Assembly: GCA_902702965.1 (NCBI GenBank)
Contig: CACRXP010000007.1
Span: forward strand, 3,007,908-3,071,907
Direction: 5' to 3'
DNA length: 64,000 nt
Origin: Spirometra erinaceieuropaei
Lineage: Eukaryota > Platyhelminthes > Cestoda > Diphyllobothriidea > Diphyllobothriidae
The notes beneath the pieces are model-generated. The model worked only from the letters and a program-made list of their open reading frames with translations, had not been told where the DNA came from and did not search any database. The number at the start of each line of letters is the position of its first letter. The first letter of the stretch is position 1. Below are positions 1-12,120 of this stretch, piece by piece. Position numbers and translations under genes: made by a program.

Positions 1-255
1 GGCTTCCAATTTTACCAAAATACGTCTATATGACACCCAGTCGACGGCTTTGCTAGGATCAGAGTAGATAACTACCACTGAGCGCTGTTCGTTACAAAGA
101 AGAGTTATTAGATTAACAAAGGCTAAACAGCGAGACTTGCAGGATCTTTCGGGTAAAAATTCGTGCTTTCTAAACCCCAGGATCTGATTAGCTAGACGGA
201 AATCAAGATTTTCATTGAAAATTATTCTTTCGAGAAGTTGTGCTAGAGACGAAAT
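1..255 (-). mobile_element. LINE reverse transcriptase fragment, runs off the left edge
   Basis: Read on the minus strand, about 85 codons are open and give the finger/palm part of a non-LTR reverse transcriptase. They include FRKHEFLPERSCKSRC followed by VVVIYSDPSKAVDWV, the motif A region in which SDPSKA replaces the usual FLDLSKAFD-type text. The element continues beyond base 1, so its downstream catalytic motifs cannot be seen. Bases 1-141 are an exact inverted copy of 4002-4142. The family is probably CR1/Jockey-like (inference); a cellular gene is unlikely. Confidence 0.7.
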
Positions 256-748
256 TTTGTGCACGCACCGACAGTTATTGACATTGAACAACGATTCGAA
301 ATTGAAGACAGGATTTATAATTGAGACTTGAGATATCTACGAGGCGCACATTCTCAGACGTCTTTGGAAACATTGAATATGATGTCGTAAATAACTACTG
401 CATCGTTACAGGAGGGAAAACCACACCAAACCGATGATCCAATACAGTTATTTGCTAAGTCTCTGTCCATACAATCGTAATTTATGTAGGTCGGAACAGT
501 GCAGGCCTTCTTTGGAAACGCAAGCGGCATTTAAGAATGAATTAGTACATGCTCATTATCAAAATGGCCTTTTTAAAAAGAAAAAATAAGAGTAGACATG
601 TCATCGGTTAAAATCAGATCTAAAAAATGGTTGTCTCTTGTTGGAGAGTGTAGAAGCTGAGATCACTTAGAAAAAATGATTAAATCTTAGAGAAGTTGAA
701 ATCTAGATGGGGAGATATTCGAAATCCAATCTATCTAAGGAAGATTTT
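256..748. other. No recognisable gene
   Basis: AT-rich sequence with stops in all frames between the LINE fragment and the first tRNA-like repeat. Nothing else is recognised. Confidence 0.5.
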
Positions 749-1102
749 AATTCATTGATATTTTGGCAGATTTTGACTAATTCATATTGACCTAACTGCG
801 AAAAACTCGGCGCATCGGTGGGATTCGAAACCACGCCAGTAAGGGGAAGGCTTTAGTACAGCCAATGTTCTAACAACTTGAGCTACGAGGCCCCGCCGGA
901 CGACGCGAGTTTAATCACATTTGGGTCAAGTTACCCGCCCAACCTACTGCAACGTCTGGAATCCACCAAATCTAACACAGTAAGTTGACTGCCCAAGCAG
1001 GATTTCCTACGTAATTCACCTAGAATCCACCAGATGACTACCAGGCTCGCGTAATTCATTGATATTTTGGCAGATTTTGAATAATTCATGTTGACCCAAC
1101 TG
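749..1102 (-). repeat. tRNA-like repeat, copy 1, between 50-bp direct repeats
   Basis: A 50-bp sequence containing TTGATATTTTGGCAGATTTT occurs at 749-798 and again at 1053-1102, both on the + strand. Between them, on the minus strand, is a tRNA-like block (809-894) with an A-box-like TAGCTCAAGTTG and a B-box-like GGTTTCGAATCCC, then a shared non-tRNA block (895-1043). The same module recurs at 1103 and 52530. The promoter-like boxes suggest a pol III derived repeat. The anticodon arm is irregular, so a working tRNA is unlikely. Confidence 0.65.
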
Positions 1103-1306
1103 GTAGTCGTCTAGTGGATTCTAGGTGAATTACTTAGGAAATCCTGCTTGGGCAGTCAACTTACTGTATCAGATTTGGTGGATTCCAGACGTTGCAGTAG
1201 GTTGGGCGGGTAACTTGACCCAAATGTGATTAAACTCGCGTCGTCCGGCGGGGCCTCGTAGCTCAGGTGGTTAGAGCCCTGGCTGCGCTAAAGCCTTCCC
1301 CTTACT
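1103..1306 (+). repeat. tRNA-like repeat, copy 2, left part
   Basis: This copy is inverted relative to the previous one, so roughly 895-1043 and 1103-1255 form a large hairpin. It carries the shared block and then GGGGCCTCGTAGCTCAGGTG, the tRNA-like 5' end with its A box. It stops abruptly after CTTACT at 1301-1306, where a LINE is inserted. The rest of the repeat resumes at 2620. Confidence 0.65.
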
Positions 1307-2619
1307 ATAAATTTTAATTTAATGCCAGTTTATAGGCATTGTCAAGGAAAGCGATTAAACACAAATCCGACCAGCAGTGAAAAAAAACTCCTGAGCTTAA
1401 GGCATAAAAATATAGTTGATGATGGTTTTTGTGGTTTCGAGGGCTCAGGAGAAAAAAACTGCTGGCGGTGGTAGAATATCGACCGTCAAGAAGGGGGGAG
1501 GTTGCACGGTATCGGAGATTATCGGACGTCAAATTCCTTTCATGAAGTTGGGGATAGTCAAAGTAGAGGCGTTGAGGAACAGCTGGTGAGACCGGCCATA
1601 GTGTTCAGAGACCACAAACGCCATCGCTACGGTACAGTCGATCAGTGGATTCAGAACCCAAAATTTGAGGAAGCTTTTCTGAATGCAAAAATCGAGTAAT
1701 AGTTCTCTTAAATAAAGGATAATTTTGCAGAGTTTTCACACTCATGGGTAGTTTATTCCAAATAGCAATTGCATTTACAGAATAAAACCGACGATATTTA
1801 ACAGTACGTGCCAGAGGCAGGAATAAGAAGACCTCACGGTGACTGTTACGTTGTGGGTGGATATGATGTCTTAAAGAGGTGAGTGGGTTAAATGTGTGAT
1901 TATATAAGAGTTTAAATAGCAAAAATAGTCCCCTTTGTAATCTACGGAACCATAAAGGATCAAGGCCCGTAAGCCGGCAACGTTCTTGGTAAGACAAATG
2001 TCGGTGTTCTGGGGTTAAAATTCTCTTGGTAAAAAAGTGTTAAACGGATGCTATTTTCTTCCGCTCAGTAGCACGCATGAGGCTAAATGAAAACGAACAG
2101 TATTCCAGACCAGGTCTAACGTACATGTTGTAAAGGCGCATTCTAATGCTCCTAGTTTTAAAGTTTCGGGGGATAAACCCGGTCGTTCTACGTGCTTTGG
2201 AGAATATCAAGGCACAGTGCTCCGAGAGATTGAGACTCTTGGAGTATGATATGCCCAGATCTTTAATAACCCCGGACACAATTATGGCGTGACCTTCAAT
2301 ACTTAGTTGAGGTTGGCGGTCGTCGCCAACCACCATGACTGAGCACTTATGCCAAGAAAGAGAAAGGCGCCATGTGCGGCACCACTGGGCGAAAGCCTGT
2401 AGATCGCTCTTTAGGAGCTCAAGCATGATGTCACGATCTGCCGGCTTATATCGATATGCAACTTTAAGATCATCGGCATACATGAAAGGCTTACCATTCT
2501 GAAATAAATCGGGTACATCATTAACGAAAAGGCAAAATAAAAGCGGGCCGAGTACACTTCCCTGAATGACTCCACTCCTCACACGTGTGGGGTTGGAGAT
2601 GGTATTGGAAATCTTAACT
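1307..2619 (-). mobile_element. 5'-truncated LINE inserted in the tRNA-like repeat
   Basis: The insertion is bounded by the direct repeat CTTACT at 1301-1306 and 2620-2625, and it joins the two halves of one tRNA-like repeat. The minus-strand 3' end is A/T-rich, as expected of target-primed insertion. The 5' end is truncated just upstream of reverse transcriptase motif B. No 5' UTR or endonuclease is present. Confidence 0.7.
1605..2582 (-). pseudogene. Non-LTR reverse transcriptase, C-terminal half, one premature stop
   Basis: The reading begins with SGVIQGSVLGPLLFCLFVND (motif B), followed by MYADDLKVAYR (catalytic motif C, YADD intact) and the thumb and C-terminal region seen in CR1/Jockey-group LINEs, including RPGLEYCSF and SYQERCRLTGL. 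One in-frame TAA at 2040-2042 divides the reading without a frame change; the text on both sides is continuous. Residues upstream of motif B, including motif A, are missing, so the copy cannot encode an active enzyme. The product would copy element RNA at the nicked target. Confidence 0.75.
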
Positions 2620-2685
2620 CTTACTGCGTGGGTTCGAATCCCACCGATGCGCCGAGTTTTTCACAGTTGGGTCAATATGAAGATT
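2620..2685 (+). repeat. tRNA-like repeat, copy 2, right part
   Basis: This part resumes with CTTACTGCGTGGGTTCGAAT, a B-box-like segment, followed by the 3' end and CAGTTGGGTCAATATGAAG. It completes the copy broken at 1306. Confidence 0.65.
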
Positions 2686-3194
2686 TTAATCTCAGTGATT
2701 ATTTTAACATCAAAAGTAGGTTCCGAAAGTTATTTATATATTTCAGAAAGTTGCATATCATCACTGGTTGAAGAGCTTGCGGGATTGTAGATGCAGCCAA
2801 TAATTGTCTTTCATTGTGACGGGAGAGTGTTGGATGCAAAGCAGATGTTTGCCCAGAATAAGGAGGCAGTCGAAGTTTAGGGAGAGACACTTATGGAAAA
2901 TTTTAGATAATGAAAACAACAGGCCCCAGCCCTTTTTTGCGGCCTTGACGGTAGAATTCAAAGTCTGCTAAAAAAAAGGGGAAGAGCCAGGAATTAGGGA
3001 ACGTGACCAGGATTCTGTTATGCACATAATCACGGCGTAATTTTGAAAGCAGTAGCTCTGATTTCAGTTTGTTTCATTTTATTGGGTAAGGATAATAGGC
3101 GAGGACTTTGAAAAACCTATTGACCAGTTGTTAGCGCGTAAGAAACATTTGTACACGAACAATGAAAATAGCCGTTATCAAAGCGGTCTTTGGT
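2686..3194. other. No gene recognised
   Basis: Low-complexity and A-rich patches. The minus-strand reading near 2990-3060 vaguely resembles the tail of a LINE polyprotein, but no motif can be named. Confidence 0.4.
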
Positions 3195-3850
3195 TCATTT
3201 GAGTAGCATTGTTTTTGGGAAAACGTGCCGGGGGTCGCGGGGTATTTGGCTTAGGTTCAGACTGTCGAGGGAAAAAAGGGGACACAAATAATCGTCCAGG
3301 CGTTTCTTGAATAGTTGCAGCGACGTCACCTTCACGACTGGCTGAGGAAGATCGTTCCATCTCTCCACTACCCTCTGCGTGAAAAATTCAGAACAAAGAT
3401 TCAGCCTGAAAATTTTTGTCCGTAAAAGCATCGAGTGACCACGAAGATAGGGCATAAGGTGTCGCTGAAACATGTCCTCAAAGCTAAGTCCATGCTCAAG
3501 GCCATGTATTATCTTGTAGACGAGGGTAAGATCCCCTTTTTGTTGCCTGTAACTCAAAAGTAATAAATGAAGGCCATTCAGTCTGTCTGTGTAGTACTGG
3601 TTTTTCAAACCGTTTATCGGATTTGCTGCTCGACGATGAACCCGTTCGAGGCATGCTTGGTCCTTTACTAGACATGGCCGCCGTGCTTGTAGGCCATATT
3701 CTAAATAGGATCGAACAAAGGTGCCGTAAACTCTCCCAGAGAGGTCTTGGTCAATGGTTACGAACGACCTTTTGATTGCATGGAGCACTCCCATGGCGTT
3801 TTTTGCAGCCTTGTGGCACTGCAGTGTTGGTTTCGTGTCAATCTGTATGC
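3195..3850 (-). pseudogene. LINE polyprotein C-terminal region
   Basis: A 199-codon open stretch (3195-3794) matches the post-reverse-transcriptase region of CR1/Jockey-group LINEs: NAMGVLHAIKRSF, VRSYLEYGLQA, LERVHRRA, YLRGHSMLLRT, SEFFTQRVVERWNDLP and LFKKRLDDYL. The upstream minus-strand text, to about 3850, continues this in another frame (VCIQIDTKPTLQCHKAAK), so there is at least one frameshift. The catalytic reverse transcriptase core is absent. It is a 5'-truncated dead copy from a family different from that at 1307-2619. Confidence 0.75.
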
Positions 3851-4001
3851 AAACACCGAGGTCCTTCTGTGAAGACTCATGTGCGAGTCTTATTTTATTC
3901 AGGTGATGTGTCCTCAGGTTGTCATTTTAATGAATTTTGGTTGGACTTAGATGAAGGACGGCCCACTTCTGCACATTGAAATTGACCACGCTTGCAGCCG
4001 G

Positions 4002-4310
4002 TGCAAGTCTCGCTGTTTAGCCTTTGTTAATCTAATAACTCTTCTTTGTAACGAACAGCGCTCAGTGGTAGTTATCTACTCTGATCCTAGCAAAGCCGTC
4101 GACTGGGTGTCATATAGACGTATTTTGGTAAAATTGGAAGCCCTCGGCATCCGGCCTCCTCTACTCGACTTTATCGTGTCCTACTTATCCAACCGCCATC
4201 GGAAAGCCATGGTTGATAATAACTACTCTATGCCTCACTCGATCATGGGTGGCTAAGTCTAAGGCACGGTTCTGGGTCCGCTTTCCTTCCTTCTTTATGT
4301 ATAAATGCAT
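4002..4310 (+). pseudogene. LINE reverse transcriptase fragment, inverted twin of 1-255
   Basis: The frame gives CKSRCLAFVNLITLLCNEQR, then DPSKAVDWVSYRRILVKLEA, then LLDFIVSYLSNRHRKAMVD. A stop at 4254-4256 is followed by GTVLGPLSFLLYV, the motif B region. Bases 4002-4142 are identical to the reverse complement of 1-141. The fragment starts abruptly at 4002 against unrelated sequence and loses its frame after motif B. Motif C is not visible. Confidence 0.7.
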
Positions 4311-6230
4311 TTGTTTAAAAGGCCACAGGTAGAGTCCCCGATGACCCTATTCACGTACAATGATTTTGCAAATTCTCGTCGAAAATAAAGTTGCAAACAT
4401 ATAAAATAGGATTGGTTCAAAAAACATTAATAATAAGGAGCGCATCTGTTCACTGTGAGTCAGTGCGAAAATACCGTGCATGACAAAGTGTTTTATGAAG
4501 CTGACTGTGAATAGTCGTGTTGTAAAAGCTGGTCTTTGTAGAAAATTGCGTGAGCAAGTTTTTAAACCGGCTAATTGCGTGGTCAGATTTTCCCTTCAAC
4601 ATAAGTATGATGTCCGTCATTATCATCTCACTTAGTAACGATTTGCATGATCGGCCAACATGTTGACTGGACGAGAACTTCCTACGGCCTAGTCGCGTGC
4701 GTTTGTTCTTGACTTTGTGGGGATTACCGCGTAAATGATTTGAGCGGGCAAATTGCCAATGTCACCGGTTGATTCCACAAGAATTAACGGTCTAGTTTCC
4801 TTCGAATTTCGACAAAGTGTTTCCTAATGTTTTATGTTTAAAGAGCAACACAAGAGCTAACCAGTGATTCGTAGGAATGGAACTTTGAGGATTTGAGGAT
4901 GGGGCTATGTATGTTAAATGTAGTCTCGAAAATTTATCAGTTTCTGTAGACCACGCGGCAGAATTGTCGCTTATATAATTCGTGCCTCAAAACAAGGTTT
5001 TATGGGAAAAACCATCTATAAATCAAATTTCAATTTAAAAATGAGGGTGTGTAGTTTGAAAAAGATTACAGTATAGTTCTATTACTAATTAATACGTCGA
5101 CCATAAAGGCGGTCAGTTGGGAAGATTTATCATTTAAGGAATCGGGTTTTTGCAAAAATATTTACGAGGAAAGCCTTTTAAATATACGAGTAAAACCTGA
5201 AACTGTTGGGTCTATATTGGGTGAGAAATAATGATACCTTACGTCGGATACATGATAGATCGACAAAACACGACGGCAAGCGTAGATGACTAGTGGCCAA
5301 AATAGGAAATTTTGCAAGGTTTATACTGGAAAAGTATGCAATCGATTCATAAATCGGGTTAAAAACGTGGATTGCACTGATCTTTTGAAAATCGTGTTGC
5401 GCGTGTTAACCTTGAACTATACAGCCAGCACAAAATATCGCCATTTGTGTAGTTCGTGGTAACAGCTTGTATCAAACGTGCAGGGATGCTTTACATAGGG
5501 AATATGGTCTGGAAATAATGTTCATTGTTAGTCGTAGATAATCCTGCAGAAAGAATTGTCGTTTAGCAACGATCAAAAGATCTTAATGGCTTTTGTTTGC
5601 AACCATGATATCAGATGTCATTACTTCACTAAGGAGTGAGTTCTACATTTGAATTACCCACTGACCGAAGGGAAACTTCCGTTGGTCTATGAGTCTTTGT
5701 CGGCACTTTGTGCGAATTGGTTGTCATTGGCGTTGGGACGTACTCGTTTCGAAATTAATCACTGAGACGAACGACCTTCGAATCTTATTTAATACAAAGA
5801 AATTTTGTCCATGCGTGATAATCTGTTAACGCGAGATTTCCAAATTCAGAAGTCAAAGAAGTTACAGTCTGATGGCCAGCCTCTATTGCGGCAAGAAATC
5901 GTATAGGAGCTTCAACAGTCATTGAAGGAAATTTTTCTCAACGACCGATTACGAAACCTTCAGCTTATAAGACCTGGTGCGAAGTGAGTAAATGCGCCCA
6001 AGCTTTGGCAGGCAGCGGCCAACCGTTAAATAGTGAGTCCGGCATTCCGGGACTGCTCTGTTTCTCGTTGGTTGCGATGAACTAGCTCACCTGAATCACC
6101 GTTGGAATCCACGATCTCCCTGTTCTTCTGTCCTCGGAACTTTGTCCCTTCGACGTTCTCCCGCGTTCAACAAGAATTATCATTTTTGGTTTTATTTGAC
6201 CTTAGTCAGCATATTCCTATTGGATCTTTG
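4311..6230. other. No gene recognised
   Basis: About 1.9 kb of single-copy-looking sequence with no long open frame, no tRNA-like boxes and none of the repeat families of this window. Confidence 0.45.
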
Positions 6231-6978
6231 ACACCTGTACGCTCTGGATGGTACACATCAAGTCATCGATTCTGTCCCTCGCGCAAGCCTGGGATTCTAA
6301 CTTTCACAGCAAGTGTACCTAGGTCTAAGTTATACAAATAAACTTGCTTTATCACCTCATGCAGATAGAATCTCTGCCAAAGCCGCGCAGATATGTGGAT
6401 TCATATCGCATAATTTTTTCCTTCCGGAAATGAAGCTAAGACTTTATCAAATGTTTGTTCTTCCAGTCCTCGAATATTGCTGTCCTTTCTTCGGTTTAAT
6501 GAGCGCCTGCGACCGTAATAAAATCGAAAATGTTCAGAGGGTTTTCACTCGGAAACTGTTCTCTCAAGCTTCGTCCAGTATTTCTTATACTCAGAGATGT
6601 CAGCTGGCGAACATGAAGTTTTTGTGGGTTAGAAGACTCGAAGCTGGCCTTTGCTTCCTTTTTCGCATCAACTCTAGCTCCAGTCTTCCGCACATTGACA
6701 CTCTCACTCCGAGAGATCGGTCTTATGCCACGCGCAACTCCTGCATGGTGATTCCGCCGCCTCTTTGTACTACATCTAAGCGCTCCCTCTTCTTTGCTTC
6801 CAAATATGCCTTCCTTTGGAATAATCTTCCGCCTGAAATTAGATTATCGCCTATGTTACTGATATTCAAGTCGAAATTACGCAACCATCTTACACCGGAA
6901 AGCATAAAGGCACTGATAACGGTCTCATTCCCGAACACTCAGGTTCTTGACTTCGAGAAGGGTCCTCCTGGGATTTAG
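6231..6978 (+). pseudogene. LINE polyprotein C-terminal region
   Basis: The open frame at 6313-6978 carries MYLGLSYTNKL, LYQMFVLPVLEYCCPFFGLM, RNKIENVQRVFTRKL, SYTQRCQLANMKFLWVRRL and ASKYAFLWNNLPPEIR. This is the same arrangement as the C-terminal part of the LINE at 1605-2582 and looks like a related family. Text just upstream (from about 6231) continues it in a shifted frame. Reverse transcriptase motifs A to C lie outside the fragment, so it is a 5'-truncated copy. Confidence 0.7.
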
Positions 6979-7743
6979 TGGTAGATTAAGTGGTAACTCT
7001 TAAGTATATCATTAGAAACCCCTGTTTTTAATTGGTTTCTAAATCCATCGCTATCCTTCCCCCCATAGCGACAATTTTCGCGGTTTTTGATGTCATCTCC
7101 CGCATTCCGACCTCATGCGGTCTGTCGACGCTCACGGCGGAACCCTCAGTATTCACTGTCTTCTAGTAGTTCGGTCGTACCTCCCTTCCTCACTGCTCGG
7201 CTGAGCTCGAAGCGTGCTGTGGCCGATCGCATCTCAGTTCCTCTCGTCTGGCCTCTTTGACGCGGCGTACCAATCCGGCCCAGACGATCTCAGTAAGCAC
7301 AGTAAGCATTCTCGGGGTCGAACATAACATAAATTTACTCCAGTTCATGGATTGTCGTATGCTATTCTGCGAACATCTACCCACACATGCACCCAAAAAG
7401 GTAAACTAAGCGGAATTGTGGATGGAACCTCGCCGGAGCCGGCACTGCCTAACACTTACCAATTCAGTCATGGGTTTCACTTATCAGGTCAATTTTGTAC
7501 GGTTGTCGATACACGTCTCTTTAGTTTACATGATCTTTTGCTAATTCATTTGCAATAAGCTGTTTTCCTAATCATCTCAGTTTTCAGCTGGATAAATATA
7601 ATCTGCTCAAAATACAGCCTTGTGTCATTGGTTAATGAGACCTACCATAGTTAACTTTTGCTCTGCCCGATATAATTTTTGCCCTCCATCACACATAAAG
7701 CGTATCTTTATAAAATTTCTATAAGTATATTCCGATTTCACAG
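6979..7743. other. No gene recognised
   Basis: Contains the tail of the preceding LINE and unassigned sequence. A pyrimidine-rich stretch ending in CAG at 7743 precedes the candidate exon. Confidence 0.4.
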
Positions 7744-7866
7744 GCCGTACAACCTTCAATCCGAAACTTCCTTTATAGCCTCCCCAAAGAGGAGGATCTT
7801 TCTGAAATCCTAACCCCTGAGGAAATTCGACGTTTAAAATCCAGTCTGATGGGAATCATTATATAA
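7744..7866 (+). CDS. Candidate terminal exon, function unknown
   Basis: After an acceptor-like TTCCGATTTCACAG there are 40 open codons and a TAA. The reading has a natural protein-like composition: SIRNFLYSLPKEEDLSEIL, then TPEEIRRLKSSL. No upstream exon was found in phase, and no domain is recognised. It could be the last exon of a host gene, a short piece of a transposon gene, or chance. Confidence 0.25.
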   Translation, partial: AVQPSIRNFLYSLPKEEDLSEILTPEEIRRLKSSLMGIII

Positions 7867-9299
7867 ATTTTCTAGTACGACCTCCCAGTTATTCGTTTGG
7901 GATTTCAGGGTTCTCGGGTCGCTTTTTGCGCTCGGACGACGATTTACCGATATTTTGAGGCACGTAGTTTGTACGTCGAACGCGAGAATGGCCGTCAGTC
8001 TCTAATTGGTTGCTTGCTCTTCAGTGCGCTTTAGATTAGGGAAACATGTACAGGTACTCTCATTCTTCTCCCCAACACCTATCATGTTGCATTAGCACGA
8101 CAAATCAGACTCGTAGAGGCTTGGGTTCAATGACATGTCTAGCACAACACTCTCTTACAGGTTTTTCAAAAACAAAGAATTTTCTGGACCTAGCAGGACG
8201 GGTGTACACCGAGCTGCTAGACGTAAAATACATAATTTATTTATTTTCGTCAAATACAGACCTTATGCACAGTGTTGTTTTACTGATCCATCCGAAAGGT
8301 CCTTTGCCTGGCGCGATTTCGCACGTCCCTCTCGTTTCTCGCGTTAGTTGTGGTATGTGGCTGGGGCGCGTGCTGGCCAGTTAATTTGAAGTTTTCTGGT
8401 CTGTCCTCACGAACCCTTCATGCAACAGTACATTACCTGGTTCCTCTTGCGCACATTATTGTGTTTTTTGATCTTCTGACAACATCTCATTCGCTCAGTG
8501 CTAGTCCTTACAATTAGTTTGAGACTGTAATTTGGTAACTGGCTGACTTGTTAATATTCCATGCAGACGCGATTCATTCAGCAGTTTTTGCACGCGATTG
8601 GCGTGAGACCAGTCGGGTCACTAACCGCACACAAGCCCGCAAGTCCGATCTGCTATCACACTGACATCAGGGATATTAAAACGCCTGTTAGCTAGCGCAA
8701 GCCTGCGCAAGAATCTTGACTATCTAGTAGCATTGTATACTTGCAGGAAGTTGGCCACGATTATGCTTACGAAGGGACCTATGTTCAGGCACCTTCGACG
8801 ACGCTTATTCCCGCGTCTACCCCACTCAGATGTCTAATTGCCTGGTTCAAAATTCTCGACGGAATTTACGGCAATTCACTCACTCTCCCCAATTAAAACG
8901 CAATCTAGAGGCCGTTGTACTCTACATCGCAGCTAACGTGGACAAGACTGCACATTGGTTATCAGGTTCCCCTGTTCATACTGAACTGCAAACAACCGTG
9001 TAGAAAGTTTCGACAAAACCTTTCACGACCAGCACGAGGCCAGCAAACAGGAAACAGTAAATAAATTGTAAATTGTCTTTAAAATACCTACCCGGCAATA
9101 TACCATGCGACAGTTCGGTTGTTATTACCGGCGATTTCCACCGTGTGCACCACAACAGTAGGCGTTGGCACGGTGACTGGCGCACAAATTAGTAAACGTG
9201 GAATGCACTCACCGCACTCTCCCCATTCACTCATCTGAGCTCGGTGTCACGTCAGCGTCAAGGCGGGCGGTTACGGAATCGGATAAAGTGGTTGGAAGA
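7867..9299. other. No gene recognised
   Basis: Single-copy-looking sequence with only short open frames and no matches to the repeats of the window. Confidence 0.4.
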
Positions 9300-10170
9300 T
9301 CTAAACAGTTCGTCTCTGCGTGTCACACACACATTGTTCGCGCGTGATGAACCAGGATTTCACACAAAGAAACGGCTGGAATCCCATCTGAGTGAAAATG
9401 CCACAGAGGCCGAATCAAACGACCATTGTCGCCTCGTTTCTTGTCTTGAGACGAGGGCCCAGTTATACCGTCAGTTGATAGCCTTCCAATCCACGGCTTT
9501 TAACTCACATTGTTAATTAAGAAATACTTCCGATTGTTTATGGTGAGCAGTATGTGCCGAGTACCGTGAGCACGTAGTCCTCAGGGTCAACCGCATTTTC
9601 TCATCTCCCTGGCACCGGCCCACGATCCGAGCCGGTCAGTCATCTGGTACGGGGATTGGGCTAAAGTAGTCGACTGATCAGACCAACCCCTTTGCGCCTG
9701 CTACATACGATCTGGTCCCGCACAACAAACCAGATTTTCACACAAAGTGTAATGAGTCGGGTTTTCGCACGCGTCAACCACTAGGGAGCATACTATGGGG
9801 GGGGGGGGGGGCATCGAGCCAGACAGTCCCCTGGCCGACCGCTCCACAGAAAAAAAAACACTCAGAGCCGACGGCGAGGTCTGAATTGTATCGTCAACCT
9901 TCCACCCCACATTTAACGCATCGGGATAGATTCCAACGCGTCAGATTTATTATATTGGAGGATGCGTTCAAGTGTCTTTGGGATAAGGTCCCTAGAGTCG
10001 GCCTAACTCTCATCCCTCTCCCGTGCACCAGGCGGCTGTCCGAGCCGGTCGATCAAGTGATGCCGAGACTGGGCGCAGTGACTGACAGCTAGAACTGTAC
10101 GTTAGCGCCTGCCACACACGACCTGGCCTCTCAAACAACATCAGGTTCTCACACAACAGAGATGGACTGC
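9300..10170 (+). repeat. Degenerate tandem repeat, period about 380-410 bp
   Basis: Three staggered blocks share CACACACGACCTGG-like and CAGGTTTTCACACAAAG-like text: around 9310-9380, 9600-9785 and 10010-10165. The shared CAGG/CAGA anchor lies at 9353, 9731 and 10142. The middle unit has a run of 15 G at 9797-9811. It looks like an old satellite or a duplicated transposon segment. Confidence 0.5.
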
Positions 10171-12120
10171 TTGGATTCCACATGCGTTGGAGTACGATAG
10201 AAGGCGACGAATAACGCGCCTCCTACTTGCGTGAGAATAGACATATCGACTTACGGAAGAACTTGTCTGCATTCCGTGCCTTTCACTGCCAAAATTCGCA
10301 TAGAGCCTATCCCGCTGATGACATTCAGTCAACTGGTAGACGTTCAAGGCATGTAGTCTATCGTTCATTCCCTTGGTCTCGCAAGACCTAAATATTAGAT
10401 AGTTTCATGTGGGCGGCCGCCCTAGGATGGCAACACCTAAGCGGCAACCGTATCATCCTCCACAACACTTAGGTAACAGAGGTGTTAGTAGTCTTTCGAA
10501 GAATTAAGAATTCATCCTAGTCTAGAAGCTGCAAAGTGAGACTTCCCAACAATGTGTTTGTCTCCGTGGAGCCTAGGAAGACTTCGTCCTTTTTGTTTCT
10601 TTCAGCCTCCAGGTAGGCAGCGTTTTAGTTATACCGTCCAAACCCGACACCCTGTTCACTACCTCCATAAACGTTTTTGTTCTTAACCACGTAACTAGCA
10701 GGCATATCACAAATTGCACGTATGAAATAAGCGCGTATTACACGGCAAACTAGCTCAGCACACTGGAGCTCAGCCTCCCATGAGGTTCTTATCTTAGCCA
10801 CAGTGGGTTTACATGGGGCATGCACATCAGCTCGCATTCTGTTCCAACAGTTTGTTCTTACTTTGATTATAACACCCGTGAACAGTCCCACCCAAAATTG
10901 ACCACATCTTTGTTTTGCATTTCGATAAAGAGGGAGACCGCCCATAAACAGGCAAACACTTCTCGTTCACAGAAATGCAAATTTTACTTTTCAATGCCTG
11001 CAGTTGATTCTACGGTCCGACTCAGACGTACTCGCCATCATACTCACGACTCTCGGAGAATGCGATGATCGTAACAATGTCTCCTGTTCTGTTGAAAACT
11101 TCAGGGTGCCTATCATTGCTCCGCAAGGTGCATTCTTACATATTTGTGCTCAACGGCAATATCTCACCATGGTTGTCGCTTTCTGCAGCTACCTCTGCGC
11201 TGTTCGTTACGTTAATAGCCTCATTCGCATCAGAGTTCGATAATTTGATCCCTTCTCGGCTGCAGGAATCAGAATATAGCGTACCGCAATATAACGTTTC
11301 GAGTTGCAAATCATCGTGAATAGCAGACTAAAAGATCGGAAACAGTTAGTCAGATTTAAAACAATGTGGAGATAAAAAGCATTAAACACACACGCCAAAC
11401 GCACACATTAGTGGCGTCCTTGGTGGACGCATCCGGAACGCGACTTGAAGATGGTAGCCATTGGCCATTGGGGCTTACTTAATAACGTTAACCGATAACA
11501 CGTCAACGTGCATCTATGGTGAACTGTTGGGTTAAAAACACTTCGAGTCTACATCAATCAGTACCAGAAAGGTCATTTTTGTCTCTCCGCGTTTTTGTCT
11601 TTGATCCGCCTCTCTTTATGTCTGTCTCCTTAAATTGAAGCATAGTACGAAAAAAGTAGGAAGACTGGAGCGGTCAATCTTGACGTACTTCTCGTTCTAT
11701 AACATTTGCTCATGGTACGGAAGTCACTGCCCGCTTGAGGTCCACATCTAGGAGGGTCCTCACGAAAAAGCGACTGTTCTACAGTAGACTCTAGGATATG
11801 AACCCCCCGCATTACAAGTGGCCTTGTTCCTAATTTTAACAGGAGGGGATACCTATTCCTGCGTCCTAACCCTAACCCGCTGGAATTTAGCGCAAAGCCA
11901 TTTGTAATACGGAAGGTACGTATTCCCGTGTCCTTCCTAATCTTTCACCATCAACTGCTTAAGATTGCAGAACTCCCTTTAATTTTAGGCAGCCCTTGCC
12001 GATATCCCACTCTTCACAATGTCGTGTGAACTGGATCTGAGTTCCGATTTCAATCCTCATCTCGAAAGGGTATTTTCCCCCTTGCGCTCTATTCACCTAC
12101 TTCGTAGTTCTCTTTTCCAG
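10171..12120. other. No gene recognised; probable upstream intron of the p53-like gene at its right end
   Basis: No long frame and no window repeat. The right end is pyrimidine-rich (TTCTCTTTTCCAG at 12108-12120), a good splice acceptor for the exon that follows. Upstream exons of that gene were not found. Confidence 0.4.

Noticed and set aside
809..894. Functional tRNA gene
   Set aside because: The B box is disturbed (GGTTTCGAATCCC), the anticodon arm is irregular, and the sequence is part of a dispersed repeat.
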